Assembly: GCF_004912195.1 (NCBI RefSeq)
Contig: NZ_STGW01000005.1
Coordinates: 192,404-256,403, forward strand
Origin: Nocardioides caeni
GTDB lineage: Bacteria > Actinomycetota > Actinomycetes > Propionibacteriales > Nocardioidaceae
DNA: 64,000 nucleotides
Direction of reading: 5' to 3'
Position 1 is the first letter of the stretch; each line of letters starts with the position of its first letter. Of the stretch, positions 41,570-50,348 are shown piece by piece. The translations under genes were made by a program, and so were the position numbers. A model generated the notes under the pieces. That model had not been told where the DNA came from. It made no database searches and saw only the letters and a list, made by a program, of their open reading frames with translations.

Positions 41570-42634
41570 TCAGTGATCACCAGCCAACGACCTGGCAGCA
41601 GCCTCCAAGGACTCGACCAGATGCAACTCCAGCTCTGGTAGACGACCAGCGATCAGGACCAGTTGCTCGATCCGAGAGCGTGGTTCGGCGTCGCGTTTGG
41701 CCGCGGCGCGCGCGGCGTCGGTCCAGGTCTGCGCACAGCGGGCGGCTTTGGTCGCAAGGTCTGTGGTCGCGGCGTCGCCGGTCAGCCGTGCGACCTCTGC
41801 GCAGCCGTCGGCGACCAGACGGCGGAACAGACCGCCGCCGGTTCCTGCCTTTTCAATGAACGCGCCAACGCTGAACAGAAGTATTCCGAGTTCGTCGTCC
41901 GGGAGTTCTGCCCAGGTCGCGACGTCTGCGGCGAACAGATCAACGGCCTCCAGGCCTTCAGTACCGAGGGCCGCCGTCGTCGGATCGGCGATGCTGTGGG
42001 GCGATGGTTCACGCATGTTGGCGGCGGATTGCCTGAACGCCCCTGCGGCGACTTCCTCGAGGGCGGGAAGCGAGCGGGGCCAGGTGATGCGGTAAGTGCA
42101 ATGGCGGGTGGGTTGCGGGAACGCCGTGGAGGACCGTGCCCGGGCCAACGCTTCGAGCGGAACTTCCTGGACGTCTGCGCGGTCGTTGTCCACGACGAAG
42201 GCGAGCTCCCTCTCCTCGTCGTAGCCGATCACCACGATGTCGTGGCGGCTCATCTGCAGTTGGACCCGCAGGTACGGCAGTTCCGCGATGTCGCCCCACA
42301 CAAGGCTGGGTCGTCCGGCGTCGAGCTCGTCTCGGACCCACGACCACCCCTCCTCGGGATCATCGGTGGTGAGGACCTGCACCTGCCCACCCAGACGTAG
42401 CGGTAGATCTACTTCGAACTCGGCGCCGCGCCCGACCAGATACAGCGGGGGAAAGAGGTCGGTCGATCGGAGGTAGGACAGCCCCAGGGCGCCGCCGAGC
42501 GCGAACACCAGACCCTCATCGGGCGGTCCGTCCCATCCCAAGCCGTTCCAGTGCAGCAGGTCGCGCATCGCACCCGAACCGCAGTGCCCTCCCATTCGGT
42601 GGGGGTAGTTCTGGATCAGGGTTCTTCGGGGCAC
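41570..42634 (-). CDS. BtrH N-terminal domain/DUF4872-like protein
   Basis: A 354-aa protein from a GTG at 42634, with AGAAGGAC upstream. The start QNYPHRMGGHCGSGAMRDLL carries the invariant Cys18 of the BtrH-type, cysteine-peptidase-like fold. In butirosin synthesis BtrH moves an acyl group from a carrier protein to an amine. Later, WVRDELDAGRPSLVWGDIA and IVVIGYDEERELAFVVDND fit the papain-like core. The C-terminal half is helical. It may be an acyl or amide transferase in the cargo pathway; the substrate is unknown. Confidence 0.7.
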   Translation of the reverse strand: MPRRTLIQNYPHRMGGHCGSGAMRDLLHWNGLGWDGPPDEGLVFALGGALGLSYLRSTDLFPPLYLVGRGAEFEVDLPLRLGGQVQVLTTDDPEEGWSWVRDELDAGRPSLVWGDIAELPYLRVQLQMSRHDIVVIGYDEERELAFVVDNDRADVQEVPLEALARARSSTAFPQPTRHCTYRITWPRSLPALEEVAAGAFRQSAANMREPSPHSIADPTTAALGTEGLEAVDLFAADVATWAELPDDELGILLFSVGAFIEKAGTGGGLFRRLVADGCAEVARLTGDAATTDLATKAARCAQTWTDAARAAAKRDAEPRSRIEQLVLIAGRLPELELHLVESLEAAARSLAGDH

Positions 42635-42679
42635 GGGACGTCCTTCTCGTATTTGCCGGTTGGTTCAGAGATGCGGGGG

Positions 42680-43513
42680 TTAGCTGTTCCGGATTCGCTC
42701 CAGGTAGGCCTGGCGGGCCCCCATGTCGACGTCGTCGAGGAATACCGAGTCCGTGCCAAGGGCGGAGCCGAGCGCGGTGGCAAGTCGTCCGGGCACGAAC
42801 TTCATTGCTGCGACCATGCCGCCGGCAACGCGGGTGACGCGTACGAACGGACGGGGTTGCTCGATCAGATCGGCCGTCGCCCGCGCGATCTCCTGCGGCT
42901 CGGCGTTACGCAGACCCTTCGCCCCGGACGTTCCAGCGACCAGTTCGGTGTTGGTGAAGGTGGGCCGAACGGTTGACAGGCAGACTCCGGACTTGCGGTA
43001 CTCCTGGCGGGCCGCCTCAGTGAACCCGATGACGGCGAACTTCGTGCCGCAGTAGGTGGCCAAGCCGGGCACGGAGAGCTCGCCGGCCAACGACGCAGTG
43101 TTGATGATGTGCCCGGCGCGCCGCGGCAACATCCGCTGGAGGGCCAGCTTGGTTCCGAAGATCACGCCAAGGACGTTGATCTCCACCTGCCGCCGGGTCA
43201 CGGTGTCCTCCTCCTCGTGCACGTGCCCGGTGGGCATGATGCCCGCGTTGTTGATCAGCACGTCGATGGGACCGAGTTGCGTCTCGACCATGTCGAGGAA
43301 GGCCCGAAAGGAGTCGGGATCGGTTACGTCGAGTCGGGCGACGGAGGAGATGCCGAGCTCATCAGCGGCCTCCTTGGCACGGGCCTCGTCGATGTCGCCG
43401 ATGGCGACGCGGTGGCCGCGTCCGATCAGTTCCTTGGCCGTCTGGTAACCGATACCGCGGGCTCCGCCGGTGATCGCGATCGTCTTGGCGGGAAAGAGTG
43501 TGGGGCGAGTCAT
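42680..43513 (-). CDS. Short-chain dehydrogenase/reductase
   Basis: A 277-aa NAD(P)-dependent oxidoreductase. The ATG at 43513 overlaps the aldehyde dehydrogenase stop by 4 nt. The Rossmann motif is TGGARGIG, NNAG follows, and the active site is YCGTK (YxxxK) after the Ser in NTASLAGE. It resembles mycobacterial SDRs found beside CYP136-type P450s. Probable role: oxidising the alcohol formed by the P450s. The direction and substrate are inferred. Confidence 0.88.
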   Translation of the reverse strand: MTRPTLFPAKTIAITGGARGIGYQTAKELIGRGHRVAIGDIDEARAKEAADELGISSVARLDVTDPDSFRAFLDMVETQLGPIDVLINNAGIMPTGHVHEEEDTVTRRQVEINVLGVIFGTKLALQRMLPRRAGHIINTASLAGELSVPGLATYCGTKFAVIGFTEAARQEYRKSGVCLSTVRPTFTNTELVAGTSGAKGLRNAEPQEIARATADLIEQPRPFVRVTRVAGGMVAAMKFVPGRLATALGSALGTDSVFLDDVDMGARQAYLERIRNS

Positions 43514-45039
43514 CTGATGTGCTCCTGGTGCAGGCCCAGGCGTTGACGCAAGCCGCGACCGGCTACCGTGCGCAACACTCTTCGGGCGATGGCCGTACGC
43601 CGGGCGGAGTACGGGTACCACGTGAGTTCTCGTGTCAAGACGGGGAATCGCGGCTCGGTCACCGCTTGCACCCGGCAGTACTTGTGGAGCCCGTCGGCTC
43701 CCCCGAGCCGCGCGCCCGTCCCCGACGACTTCCACCCGCTGTGCGGCAGCGTCATCGCGAACAGGTTGCTGAAGACGTCGTTGATGTTGACCGCTCCAGC
43801 ATCCAGGCGTCGTGCGATGCGCTGGGCCCGAGCGTGGTCACGAGTCCAGACCGTGGCCGACAATCCGTACGGCGAATCGTTGGCCAGTCGGATGGCTTCG
43901 TCTTCGTCGGCGACGCGCATCACGGGGATCGTGGGGCCGAAGGTCTCTTCGGTCATGCACGCCATCGTGTGATCGACATCGATCAGGACTGTGGGCAAGT
44001 AGTAGTTCCCGGCCTCGCCTCGTCGTCCGCCGGCCACTGCGTTCGCGCCGGACGCTACCGCCTCGCTGACGTGGCGATCGGTGATCTCGACCTGCCTTGC
44101 GGTGACCATGGCACCGACATCGTCGCGCGCGCCCACCCCCTGGGTCAGCGACTGCACGCGCTCGGTCAGCCGAGCCACGAACTCCTCGTACACCTGGGCA
44201 ACCACATAGACGCGCTCGACGGAAATGCAGACCTGCCCTGCATTGAACAAGCCACCCCAGGCGATGCCCTCGGCCGCACGGGCGAGGTCGGCGTCTTCCA
44301 GGACGATTGCTGGATCCTTGCCGCCAAGTTCGAGACTCACCGGCTTCAACTGCTCAGCGCAACGAAGTGCGACCGCACGCCCTGTCACTGTCGAGCCTGT
44401 GAACTGGACGAAGTCAGCGGCATCCACGACGGCGGAGCCAGTGTCGCTGGCCCCCGTGACATGTGCCAGAACGGGCGGGGCGCCGATCTCGTGCCAGCCT
44501 TCGATGACCCGTGCGCAGGTCAGTGGTGTCTCTTCCGAGGACTTCACCAGGACCGCGCACCCGGCAGCCAGCGCGGGAGCTGCGTCCATGAGAAAGAGAG
44601 TGATCGGGAAGTTCCAGGGGGTGATCAGGCCGACGAGAGGATGGGGCCGGTAGGTCTTGGAAAGTCGCTTCGGCAGGCTCAGCAGTCCCGCGGACCTGAC
44701 CCTTTCGTCGGCGAGAAAGTCCTCGGCGTGGTTGGCGTAGTAGGTGATGAATTCGCAGGACGCGGTCGTCTCCACGAGGGCGTCAGGACGCACCTTGCCG
44801 GTCTCGGCCTGAAGCAGGTCGGTGAGCTCGTCGGTATGAGCAAGGATCCAGTCCCGCCACTGGTGCAACCATTGTGAACGCTGCCGTGGACCATCCTCGG
44901 CCCAGGTAACTTGGGCGAGGCGAAGCTCGGTAGCGATGCGCGTCACGGCGTCACGATCATCTACGGAGATGGTCTCCACCAACCGGCCGTCGGCTGGGTT
45001 GCGCACCTCAAGCATGGTCGCTGTGGTTGTTGGGCTCAT
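43510..45039 (-). CDS. Aldehyde dehydrogenase (NAD(P)+)
   Basis: A 509-aa enzyme that oxidises aldehydes to acids. The catalytic Cys is in NAGQVCISVERVYV, the general-base Glu in SLELGGKDPAIVLED, and the cofactor motif FTGSTVTGRAVA and LVGLITPWNFPITLFL are present. ATGA overlaps on both sides couple it to the transglutaminase-like gene and the SDR. It would complete terminal oxidation from alkane-derived aldehyde to fatty acid. Confidence 0.93.
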   Translation of the reverse strand: MSPTTTATMLEVRNPADGRLVETISVDDRDAVTRIATELRLAQVTWAEDGPRQRSQWLHQWRDWILAHTDELTDLLQAETGKVRPDALVETTASCEFITYYANHAEDFLADERVRSAGLLSLPKRLSKTYRPHPLVGLITPWNFPITLFLMDAAPALAAGCAVLVKSSEETPLTCARVIEGWHEIGAPPVLAHVTGASDTGSAVVDAADFVQFTGSTVTGRAVALRCAEQLKPVSLELGGKDPAIVLEDADLARAAEGIAWGGLFNAGQVCISVERVYVVAQVYEEFVARLTERVQSLTQGVGARDDVGAMVTARQVEITDRHVSEAVASGANAVAGGRRGEAGNYYLPTVLIDVDHTMACMTEETFGPTIPVMRVADEDEAIRLANDSPYGLSATVWTRDHARAQRIARRLDAGAVNINDVFSNLFAMTLPHSGWKSSGTGARLGGADGLHKYCRVQAVTEPRFPVLTRELTWYPYSARRTAIARRVLRTVAGRGLRQRLGLHQEHIR

Positions 45040-45758
45040 CGGTCCTCCTGTGGGTGCGCAGACCCGGGTGAAGCGTCAGTTTGGATCTGGCTCGTCGACT
45101 TGATGGTGAAAGCGTCGCCAACCGCAGGCGCGGAGGAATCCACCATCGAGCCATAGGTGTGGCGAAGCTCGCTCAGGATCTCGGCCAAGGGCAGGTCGTC
45201 GAAGAGGCCACGCTCGTGGACGTACTCCATGTGCTGGATTCCGTCTGCCGTGAAGGCGTGCATGAGTGCGTGGTGCTCACCGTCGAACTCCACCGGAGGA
45301 ACACCGAAACGAGCACACAGCTCGACGTTGAACGCCGGCGTCGCCTTGAGCCACCTGCCGTCGATGTGGAGACTGCTGTATCCGTGGTAAACGAACAGGT
45401 CCGTGCCGCCCATGAGTGTTCGCAGGGTCTGGGTTTGCAGATGGTTGCGGACATCGGCGAAACCCAAACGCGCCGGAATGCCTGCCGCGCGGCACACCGC
45501 AGTGAGCAGCACGGCTTTCGGGACGCAGTAGGCGCGACCGGCCTGGAGCACGAAGCTCGCGCGGTAGTGCGCAGGGTCGGCCGACACCGTGTAGGGGTCG
45601 TACCAGACCCGGTCGCGGACGGCGGCGAACAGTCGTCTCGCTTTCTCGGTGTCGGTCCTCGCGTCACCGACCGTGGCCGCGGTGAAGTCGCGGACGTCCT
45701 CGTGCTCGAAGTCGAGAAATTCCGTCGGCTCCAGGTGGGACGCAAGGATCTGACTCAT
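45036..45758 (-). CDS. Transglutaminase-like cysteine protein
   Basis: A 240-aa protein from the ATG at 45758, with 4-nt overlaps on both sides. The transglutaminase core has Cys78 in GRAYCVPKAVLLTAVCRAAG and His125 in YHGYSSLHIDGRW. The third acidic residue of the classical triad seems replaced in KATPAFN. Bacterial members act as amidases, peptidases or acyl transferases. With BtrH it is the second thiol enzyme in this oxidation operon, which is unusual. Confidence 0.78.
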   Translation of the reverse strand: MSQILASHLEPTEFLDFEHEDVRDFTAATVGDARTDTEKARRLFAAVRDRVWYDPYTVSADPAHYRASFVLQAGRAYCVPKAVLLTAVCRAAGIPARLGFADVRNHLQTQTLRTLMGGTDLFVYHGYSSLHIDGRWLKATPAFNVELCARFGVPPVEFDGEHHALMHAFTADGIQHMEYVHERGLFDDLPLAEILSELRHTYGSMVDSSAPAVGDAFTIKSTSQIQTDASPGSAHPQEDR

Positions 45759-47215
45759 CGGCGCTCCAGGGTGATCGGCAACCCGTCGACGGGAATCGGT
45801 AGTGAGGTGTTGTCCCATCTGACTTCGTAGCCGTCGGGGACCGTCCAGCTGTAGGTGCGCAGCATCTGGTGCAGGATGGCCTTGACCTCCAGGGTCCCGA
45901 AGTGGAGACCAATGCACTTGTGCACCCCGCCACCGAACGGGATCCACCCGAAGCGGTGGTGCTGGTCTTCCCGACGCGGCTCACTGAAGCGTCCAGGGTC
46001 GAATTTGTCGGGGTCGGTCCAGCATGTCTCGTCGAAGTGATTGGCGGCCGGAGCGATGGCAACCAGCGTGTCTGCTGGAATGTGGCTCCCGGCAATCTCG
46101 ACGTCCTCGACGGTCTTGCGCATGACGATCGGCACTGGCGCCACCAGGCGCAGCGTTTCCTTGATCACCAGATCGAGAGTCGCCAGCGACTCCAGGTCGA
46201 CGATGTTCGGGGTCCGGTCGCCGAGTCGGTCGGACTCGGCCCTGGCCTGCTCCTGCCACCCCGGGTGCTTGGCGAGGAAGTAGGCGGCCGCCGCAGTGGT
46301 GATGGTCGAGGTGTCGTGGGCGGCCATCATCAAGAAGATCATGTGGTTGATGACGTCCTCATCGGTGAAGGCGTCCCCTTCGGCGGTCTGCGCATGGCAC
46401 AGTCCCGCGAACAGGTCGCCGCCCTGACCCTCGCGGGCAGCAGGCAGATGTTGTGCGAAGTAGGCCTCCAGCACCGCTCGCCCACGCACACCAGCTCGCC
46501 AGCGTGTCCCGGGCAGCGGTATCCGCACGATCGAGCTGGCTGCCCGTACGGTCGACACGAAGGCGTCGTTGATCGCATCGGTGTCCTGGTTCCCGCCGCG
46601 CCCCGCCATGAAGACGTCCGTGGCAACGTCGAGAGTCAGGCTCTTGAGCAGGGGGTAGAGCCGGTTGGACGTGCCGGCGGTCCAGCCTTGGATGTTCGCC
46701 TCGACGGTCGGTCCGAGTTGGTCGACGTATCCGGCAAGCCGGTCACGGGTGAACGCCTCCTGCATGATGCGTCGATGCATCTTGTGTTCGTCGAAGCTCA
46801 TCAGCATCAGGCCACGGTGGAAGAACGCGTCGATGAGATAGGTCCAACCGTCCTGGGAAAAGGACCTCGCTTTGGTGGTCAGTGCTTCTTGTGTGGCGTC
46901 GGGGCCGGCCACCGCCACCACCTTGGTGCCGAACGCCCCCATCCAGGACACCGGACCGAAGCGCCTGTATCGGGCACGCGTGAAGTCCGACCCGAAGCGG
47001 ATGTAGTCGACGGTGTGTCCGAGGAGAGGGAGTCCGGCGGTCCCTCGGACGGGCTTGAGTCCGGAGCCTTCCGGAACTGGGGCGAGCTCGTGGACCGGCC
47101 ACCGGTCGCTGGCCTCGCGCAGGGCCGCGTCCCATCTACTCGGTAGCGACGCCAGGAGCAACGACGAGAGCCGGTCGCGCCTCTTCGTGATTGCTCGTGG
47201 GAGGAGGTTCGTCAC
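45755..47215 (-). CDS. Cytochrome P450 (CYP136-like)
   Basis: A 486-aa haem monooxygenase from a GTG at 47215 with AGGA upstream. The I-helix oxygen motif is MMAAHDTSTIT, the ExxR motif is KETLRLV, and the haem Cys lies in FGGGVHKCIGLHFG. The long N-terminus (PVRGTAGLPLLGHTVDYIR) resembles CYP136/CYP51-type rather than small soluble bacterial P450s. It lies 62 nt after the ferredoxin reductase. The substrate is unknown; a lipid or terpene is plausible. Confidence 0.88.
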   Translation of the reverse strand: MTNLLPRAITKRRDRLSSLLLASLPSRWDAALREASDRWPVHELAPVPEGSGLKPVRGTAGLPLLGHTVDYIRFGSDFTRARYRRFGPVSWMGAFGTKVVAVAGPDATQEALTTKARSFSQDGWTYLIDAFFHRGLMLMSFDEHKMHRRIMQEAFTRDRLAGYVDQLGPTVEANIQGWTAGTSNRLYPLLKSLTLDVATDVFMAGRGGNQDTDAINDAFVSTVRAASSIVRIPLPGTRWRAGVRGRAVLEAYFAQHLPAAREGQGGDLFAGLCHAQTAEGDAFTDEDVINHMIFLMMAAHDTSTITTAAAAYFLAKHPGWQEQARAESDRLGDRTPNIVDLESLATLDLVIKETLRLVAPVPIVMRKTVEDVEIAGSHIPADTLVAIAPAANHFDETCWTDPDKFDPGRFSEPRREDQHHRFGWIPFGGGVHKCIGLHFGTLEVKAILHQMLRTYSWTVPDGYEVRWDNTSLPIPVDGLPITLERR

Positions 47216-47277
47216 TTGATGTCCTGTCTATGAGCGTTCCCGGTGGTCAGCAACGGAGGCGTACTACGCCGCTCGGC

Positions 47278-48495
47278 CTACCCGCGTATGTCGGTCAGAT
47301 CTGGGACAACCAGCTCCGCCCGTCCCAGCAGCGGAGCACCTTGCGCCAGGAGCCGCTTGGTCAACATGAAGTCACGGGGACGGTTCACGCAGTCCGCGGC
47401 GATCAGCACACCGTGGCGGAGGTAGAAGCAGGTGAAGTCGCGGTCTTGACGGGGATCACCGCTGAGCACGACTTCGTCGTAGCCGGTGTTGAGTCCGGCG
47501 ATCTGGAGCTTGACGTCGTACTGATCTGACCAGAACCACGGAAGCGCAGTGATTTCTTTGGCCTTCCCGCAGAGGGTGGCGGCGGCCACCTTGGCTTGCT
47601 CCCCCGCGCTCGGTACGCACTCGAGACGAACTCGACGACCGTGACTGGCCATGGTGCGGCTCGTGCAATCGCCGGCCGCAACGATGCCGGGGTCGCTCGT
47701 GCGGGCTCGATCGTCAATCGCGATGCCGTTGTCGACAACCAGTCCTGATGCCGAGGCGAGTTCGGTGTTCGGCTCAACACCGATGCCCACGATGACGAAG
47801 TCAGCAGGAATTGATTCGCCGCTCGACAGGAACACTTCGCGGACCTGGGTGTCCCCGGCGATGGCCTCGACAAGTGCATTCGTCCGAATGGAGACGCCCG
47901 CATCTCGGTGGATCCGCTCGAAGAATGCTGAGACCTCGGGGGCCGTCACTCGTTCGAGGACACGCCCGGTCGCCTCGAGCACCGTGACATCGAGCCCCAA
48001 CGCGCGCAACGACGCGGCTGTCTCCAGCCCGACGTAGCCCCCACCGACGATGACGGCTCGCCGTCCGGGCGAGGCGGCTCCACGGATCAGCTCGACGTCC
48101 TTGGCGGTGCGCAGGTAGTAGACACCGCCAAGTAGGGCGCCCGGCACGAGAAGTCGTCGCGGCCGAGCACCGGTGCACAGGGCAAGCTTGTCGTAGCCCA
48201 GCGACTCGCCGTTGCCCAGCACCAGGTGACCAGCGGTGCGGTCGATCGACTTGATCGTTGCATCCAGAAGCTGGATCTCCTGCTTGGCGTAGAACGCTGC
48301 GCTACGGATCGCCAGATCCTCAAGGGTGCTCTTGCCCGCCAGCAGGGCCTTCGACAGGGGCGGGCGTTGGTAGGGCAGCGCCGACTCATCGCCCACCAGG
48401 ACGACCTCCCCGGTCCACCCCTCCTGGCGCAGACTCGCCGCGAGCTGCGCGCCGGCATGGCTTGCGCCGACGATCACCGCTCGCTGCCCGGTCAT
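47278..48495 (-). CDS. FAD-dependent ferredoxin reductase
   Basis: A 405-aa NAD(P)H:ferredoxin reductase. The N-terminal FAD motif is AVIVGASHAGAQLAASLR, the NAD(P)H motif AVIVGGGYVGLETAASLR, and the second FAD segment SDPGIVAAGDC. The PYQRPPLSKALL segment is typical of the putidaredoxin-reductase group. Its ATG overlaps the CYP153 stop by 4 nt. It passes electrons through the adjacent ferredoxin to the P450s. Confidence 0.93.
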   Translation of the reverse strand: MTGQRAVIVGASHAGAQLAASLRQEGWTGEVVLVGDESALPYQRPPLSKALLAGKSTLEDLAIRSAAFYAKQEIQLLDATIKSIDRTAGHLVLGNGESLGYDKLALCTGARPRRLLVPGALLGGVYYLRTAKDVELIRGAASPGRRAVIVGGGYVGLETAASLRALGLDVTVLEATGRVLERVTAPEVSAFFERIHRDAGVSIRTNALVEAIAGDTQVREVFLSSGESIPADFVIVGIGVEPNTELASASGLVVDNGIAIDDRARTSDPGIVAAGDCTSRTMASHGRRVRLECVPSAGEQAKVAAATLCGKAKEITALPWFWSDQYDVKLQIAGLNTGYDEVVLSGDPRQDRDFTCFYLRHGVLIAADCVNRPRDFMLTKRLLAQGAPLLGRAELVVPDLTDIRG

Positions 48496-49880
48496 GCGCC
48501 GGCCTTCGGGGTGAGACGGACCATCAACTCACTGATGCCACGTACGAAGTTTGACTGCACGTACTCCGGCTCGCCCACCACCTCGATCTCCTCGAAGCGC
48601 GGAAGCAATTCCTCCCACAGGACCCGCAACTGCAGCTCGGCCAGCCGGTTCCCCATGCAGCGGTGGACGCCGAACCCGAAGGAGATGTGGTTGCGCGCGT
48701 TGGCACGGTCGATGATCAGCTCATCAGGCCGATCGAAGACGGCGGCGTCGCGGTTGCCCGAGGCGTACCACATCACGACCTTGTCGCCCTCACGGATGAA
48801 CTGGCCGTTCAGGATGGTGTCGACCTTGGCGATCCGGCGCATGTAGGCGAGCGGAGTCTGCCAACGGATGACCTCCGAGACCATGTTGGGGATAAGGTCA
48901 GGGTTGGCCTTCAGCTTCTCGAACTGATCCGGGAACTGGTTGAGCGCAAGGACACCACCACTCATCGAGTTGCGGGTCGTGTCGTTGCCTCCGACGATCA
49001 GCAACACCAGGTTTCCGAGGAACTCCATCGGGCGGTCGATGAGGTCCTTGGTGTTCTCGTTGCTCTGCAACATGGTGATCAGGTCGAAGCCGGGTTCCTC
49101 CCCGGCAGCAGTCCGGGCGGCCTTGTCGTGCCAGAGGGCGCTCAGACCTCCCGCCATGTCACGCATGCCACGGAAGACCTCATCGTTGTCCGAGGGACCA
49201 CCGTTGGCTTGCTCCATCGAGGACGCAAGATCTGACCAGTAGACGAGCTTGTCACGCTGCTCGTAGGGGAAGTCCAGCAACGTGGCCAGCATGCGCGCAG
49301 TCAACTCGACCGAGACGCGCTGCACCCAGTTGAACGGCTCACCCACCGGGAGTTCGTCCAGCACCTCGCGAACGCGCTCTCTGATGAGCCCCTCCATCTC
49401 GCGCAGATTCTTCGGTGCGACGACGCCTTGGACCGCCTGCCGCTGCAGGTCGTGCCGCGGCGGATCCATCGCGATGAACATCTCGATGTCGAGGAACCGT
49501 GGTGGCACGCCGATGACGATCAGGGGTTCGGCAGAGAACGAGTCATGGTCCTTGTCGACCGCGATGATGTCGGCGTGCCGGGTGACAGACCAGAACGGGC
49601 CGAAGGGACTGTTGGGCTGGTAGTGCACGGGGGCTTCGGTGCGCAGACGCTCGAAGTAGGACTTCCAGCGACCCTGCCGGTACATGAACGGATTGCTCAT
49701 GTCGATGTCGGCGAGGTCGATCTCCTCGACCGGCGGGATGGGGCGCTCGACAAACATCTTCTTGCCATTGGTCCCCGTGACCCACCTCCTGGTCTTGTCG
49801 TAGAGATGTGCGCCCTGAATCTGCCGCTCCATCGGGATGGTTGCCTGGACCTTGGCGGTGACCGCCTCAGGAATTTTCAT
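48492..49880 (-). CDS. Cytochrome P450 CYP153-type alkane hydroxylase
   Basis: A 462-aa soluble P450 from the ATG at 49880; a GTG one codon earlier is possible. The block LLIVGGNDTTRNSMSGGV is a hallmark of CYP153, which hydroxylates the terminal methyl of medium-chain alkanes. The haem motif is FGFGVHRCMGNRLAE and ExxR is SEVIRWQ. The MFIAMDPPRHDLQRQAVQGV segment also fits. A flanking ferredoxin, reductase and divergent AraC regulator match known CYP153 operons. The family assignment is by motif, not by search. Confidence 0.85.
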   Translation of the reverse strand: MKIPEAVTAKVQATIPMERQIQGAHLYDKTRRWVTGTNGKKMFVERPIPPVEEIDLADIDMSNPFMYRQGRWKSYFERLRTEAPVHYQPNSPFGPFWSVTRHADIIAVDKDHDSFSAEPLIVIGVPPRFLDIEMFIAMDPPRHDLQRQAVQGVVAPKNLREMEGLIRERVREVLDELPVGEPFNWVQRVSVELTARMLATLLDFPYEQRDKLVYWSDLASSMEQANGGPSDNDEVFRGMRDMAGGLSALWHDKAARTAAGEEPGFDLITMLQSNENTKDLIDRPMEFLGNLVLLIVGGNDTTRNSMSGGVLALNQFPDQFEKLKANPDLIPNMVSEVIRWQTPLAYMRRIAKVDTILNGQFIREGDKVVMWYASGNRDAAVFDRPDELIIDRANARNHISFGFGVHRCMGNRLAELQLRVLWEELLPRFEEIEVVGEPEYVQSNFVRGISELMVRLTPKAGA

Positions 49881-49902
49881 CACTTCTGCCCGTTCTCGCT
49901 GG

Positions 49903-50223
49903 TCACATCTGGAATTCGGGGAGTCGGACGGTCAGCCCGTCCCATGCGTCACAGACCGCCATTTGGCACGACAGTCGGGAGGTCGGTTCACGCTCGGGGT
50001 TCATCGCGAGCATCTGCTCCTCATCGGGGCCGGAGAGCCCGACCCGCTCGGACCACTGAGGGTCGACAATGACGTGACAGGTTCCGCAGGCAGCTTCCCC
50101 ACCGCAGTCGCCGTCGACGCCGGGCACCGCGTTGTTGGTCGCGACCTGCATCAACGACTGCCCCGCGTCCAAGGACGCCGTGTGCGTCTCGCCGTCGTGC
50201 GACACGAACATCACCACTGCCAT
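49903..50223 (-). CDS. [2Fe-2S] ferredoxin (adrenodoxin/putidaredoxin type)
   Basis: A 106-aa electron carrier. The ATG at 50223 follows an AGGAG site; a TTG two codons earlier is possible. Cluster ligands are in DCGGEAACGTCHVIV (C-x5-C-x2-C) and a last Cys in RLSCQMAV. It is the first gene of the ten-gene minus-strand operon and feeds CYP153 20 nt downstream. It is probably also the donor for the other P450s of the island. Confidence 0.94.
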   Translation of the reverse strand: MAVVMFVSHDGETHTASLDAGQSLMQVATNNAVPGVDGDCGGEAACGTCHVIVDPQWSERVGLSGPDEEQMLAMNPEREPTSRLSCQMAVCDAWDGLTVRLPEFQM

Positions 50224-50348
50224 GATCAACTCCTGATGCGTCGTAGGGAGGGCACAAGGCCTTGGGTCAACTCTTGCCGCGGACGCCGGTCGTGGCTATG
50301 TTCGCCCGGGCCAGTTAGTTGTGAGTTCGGCTCAGGGAAGCGGGTTCG

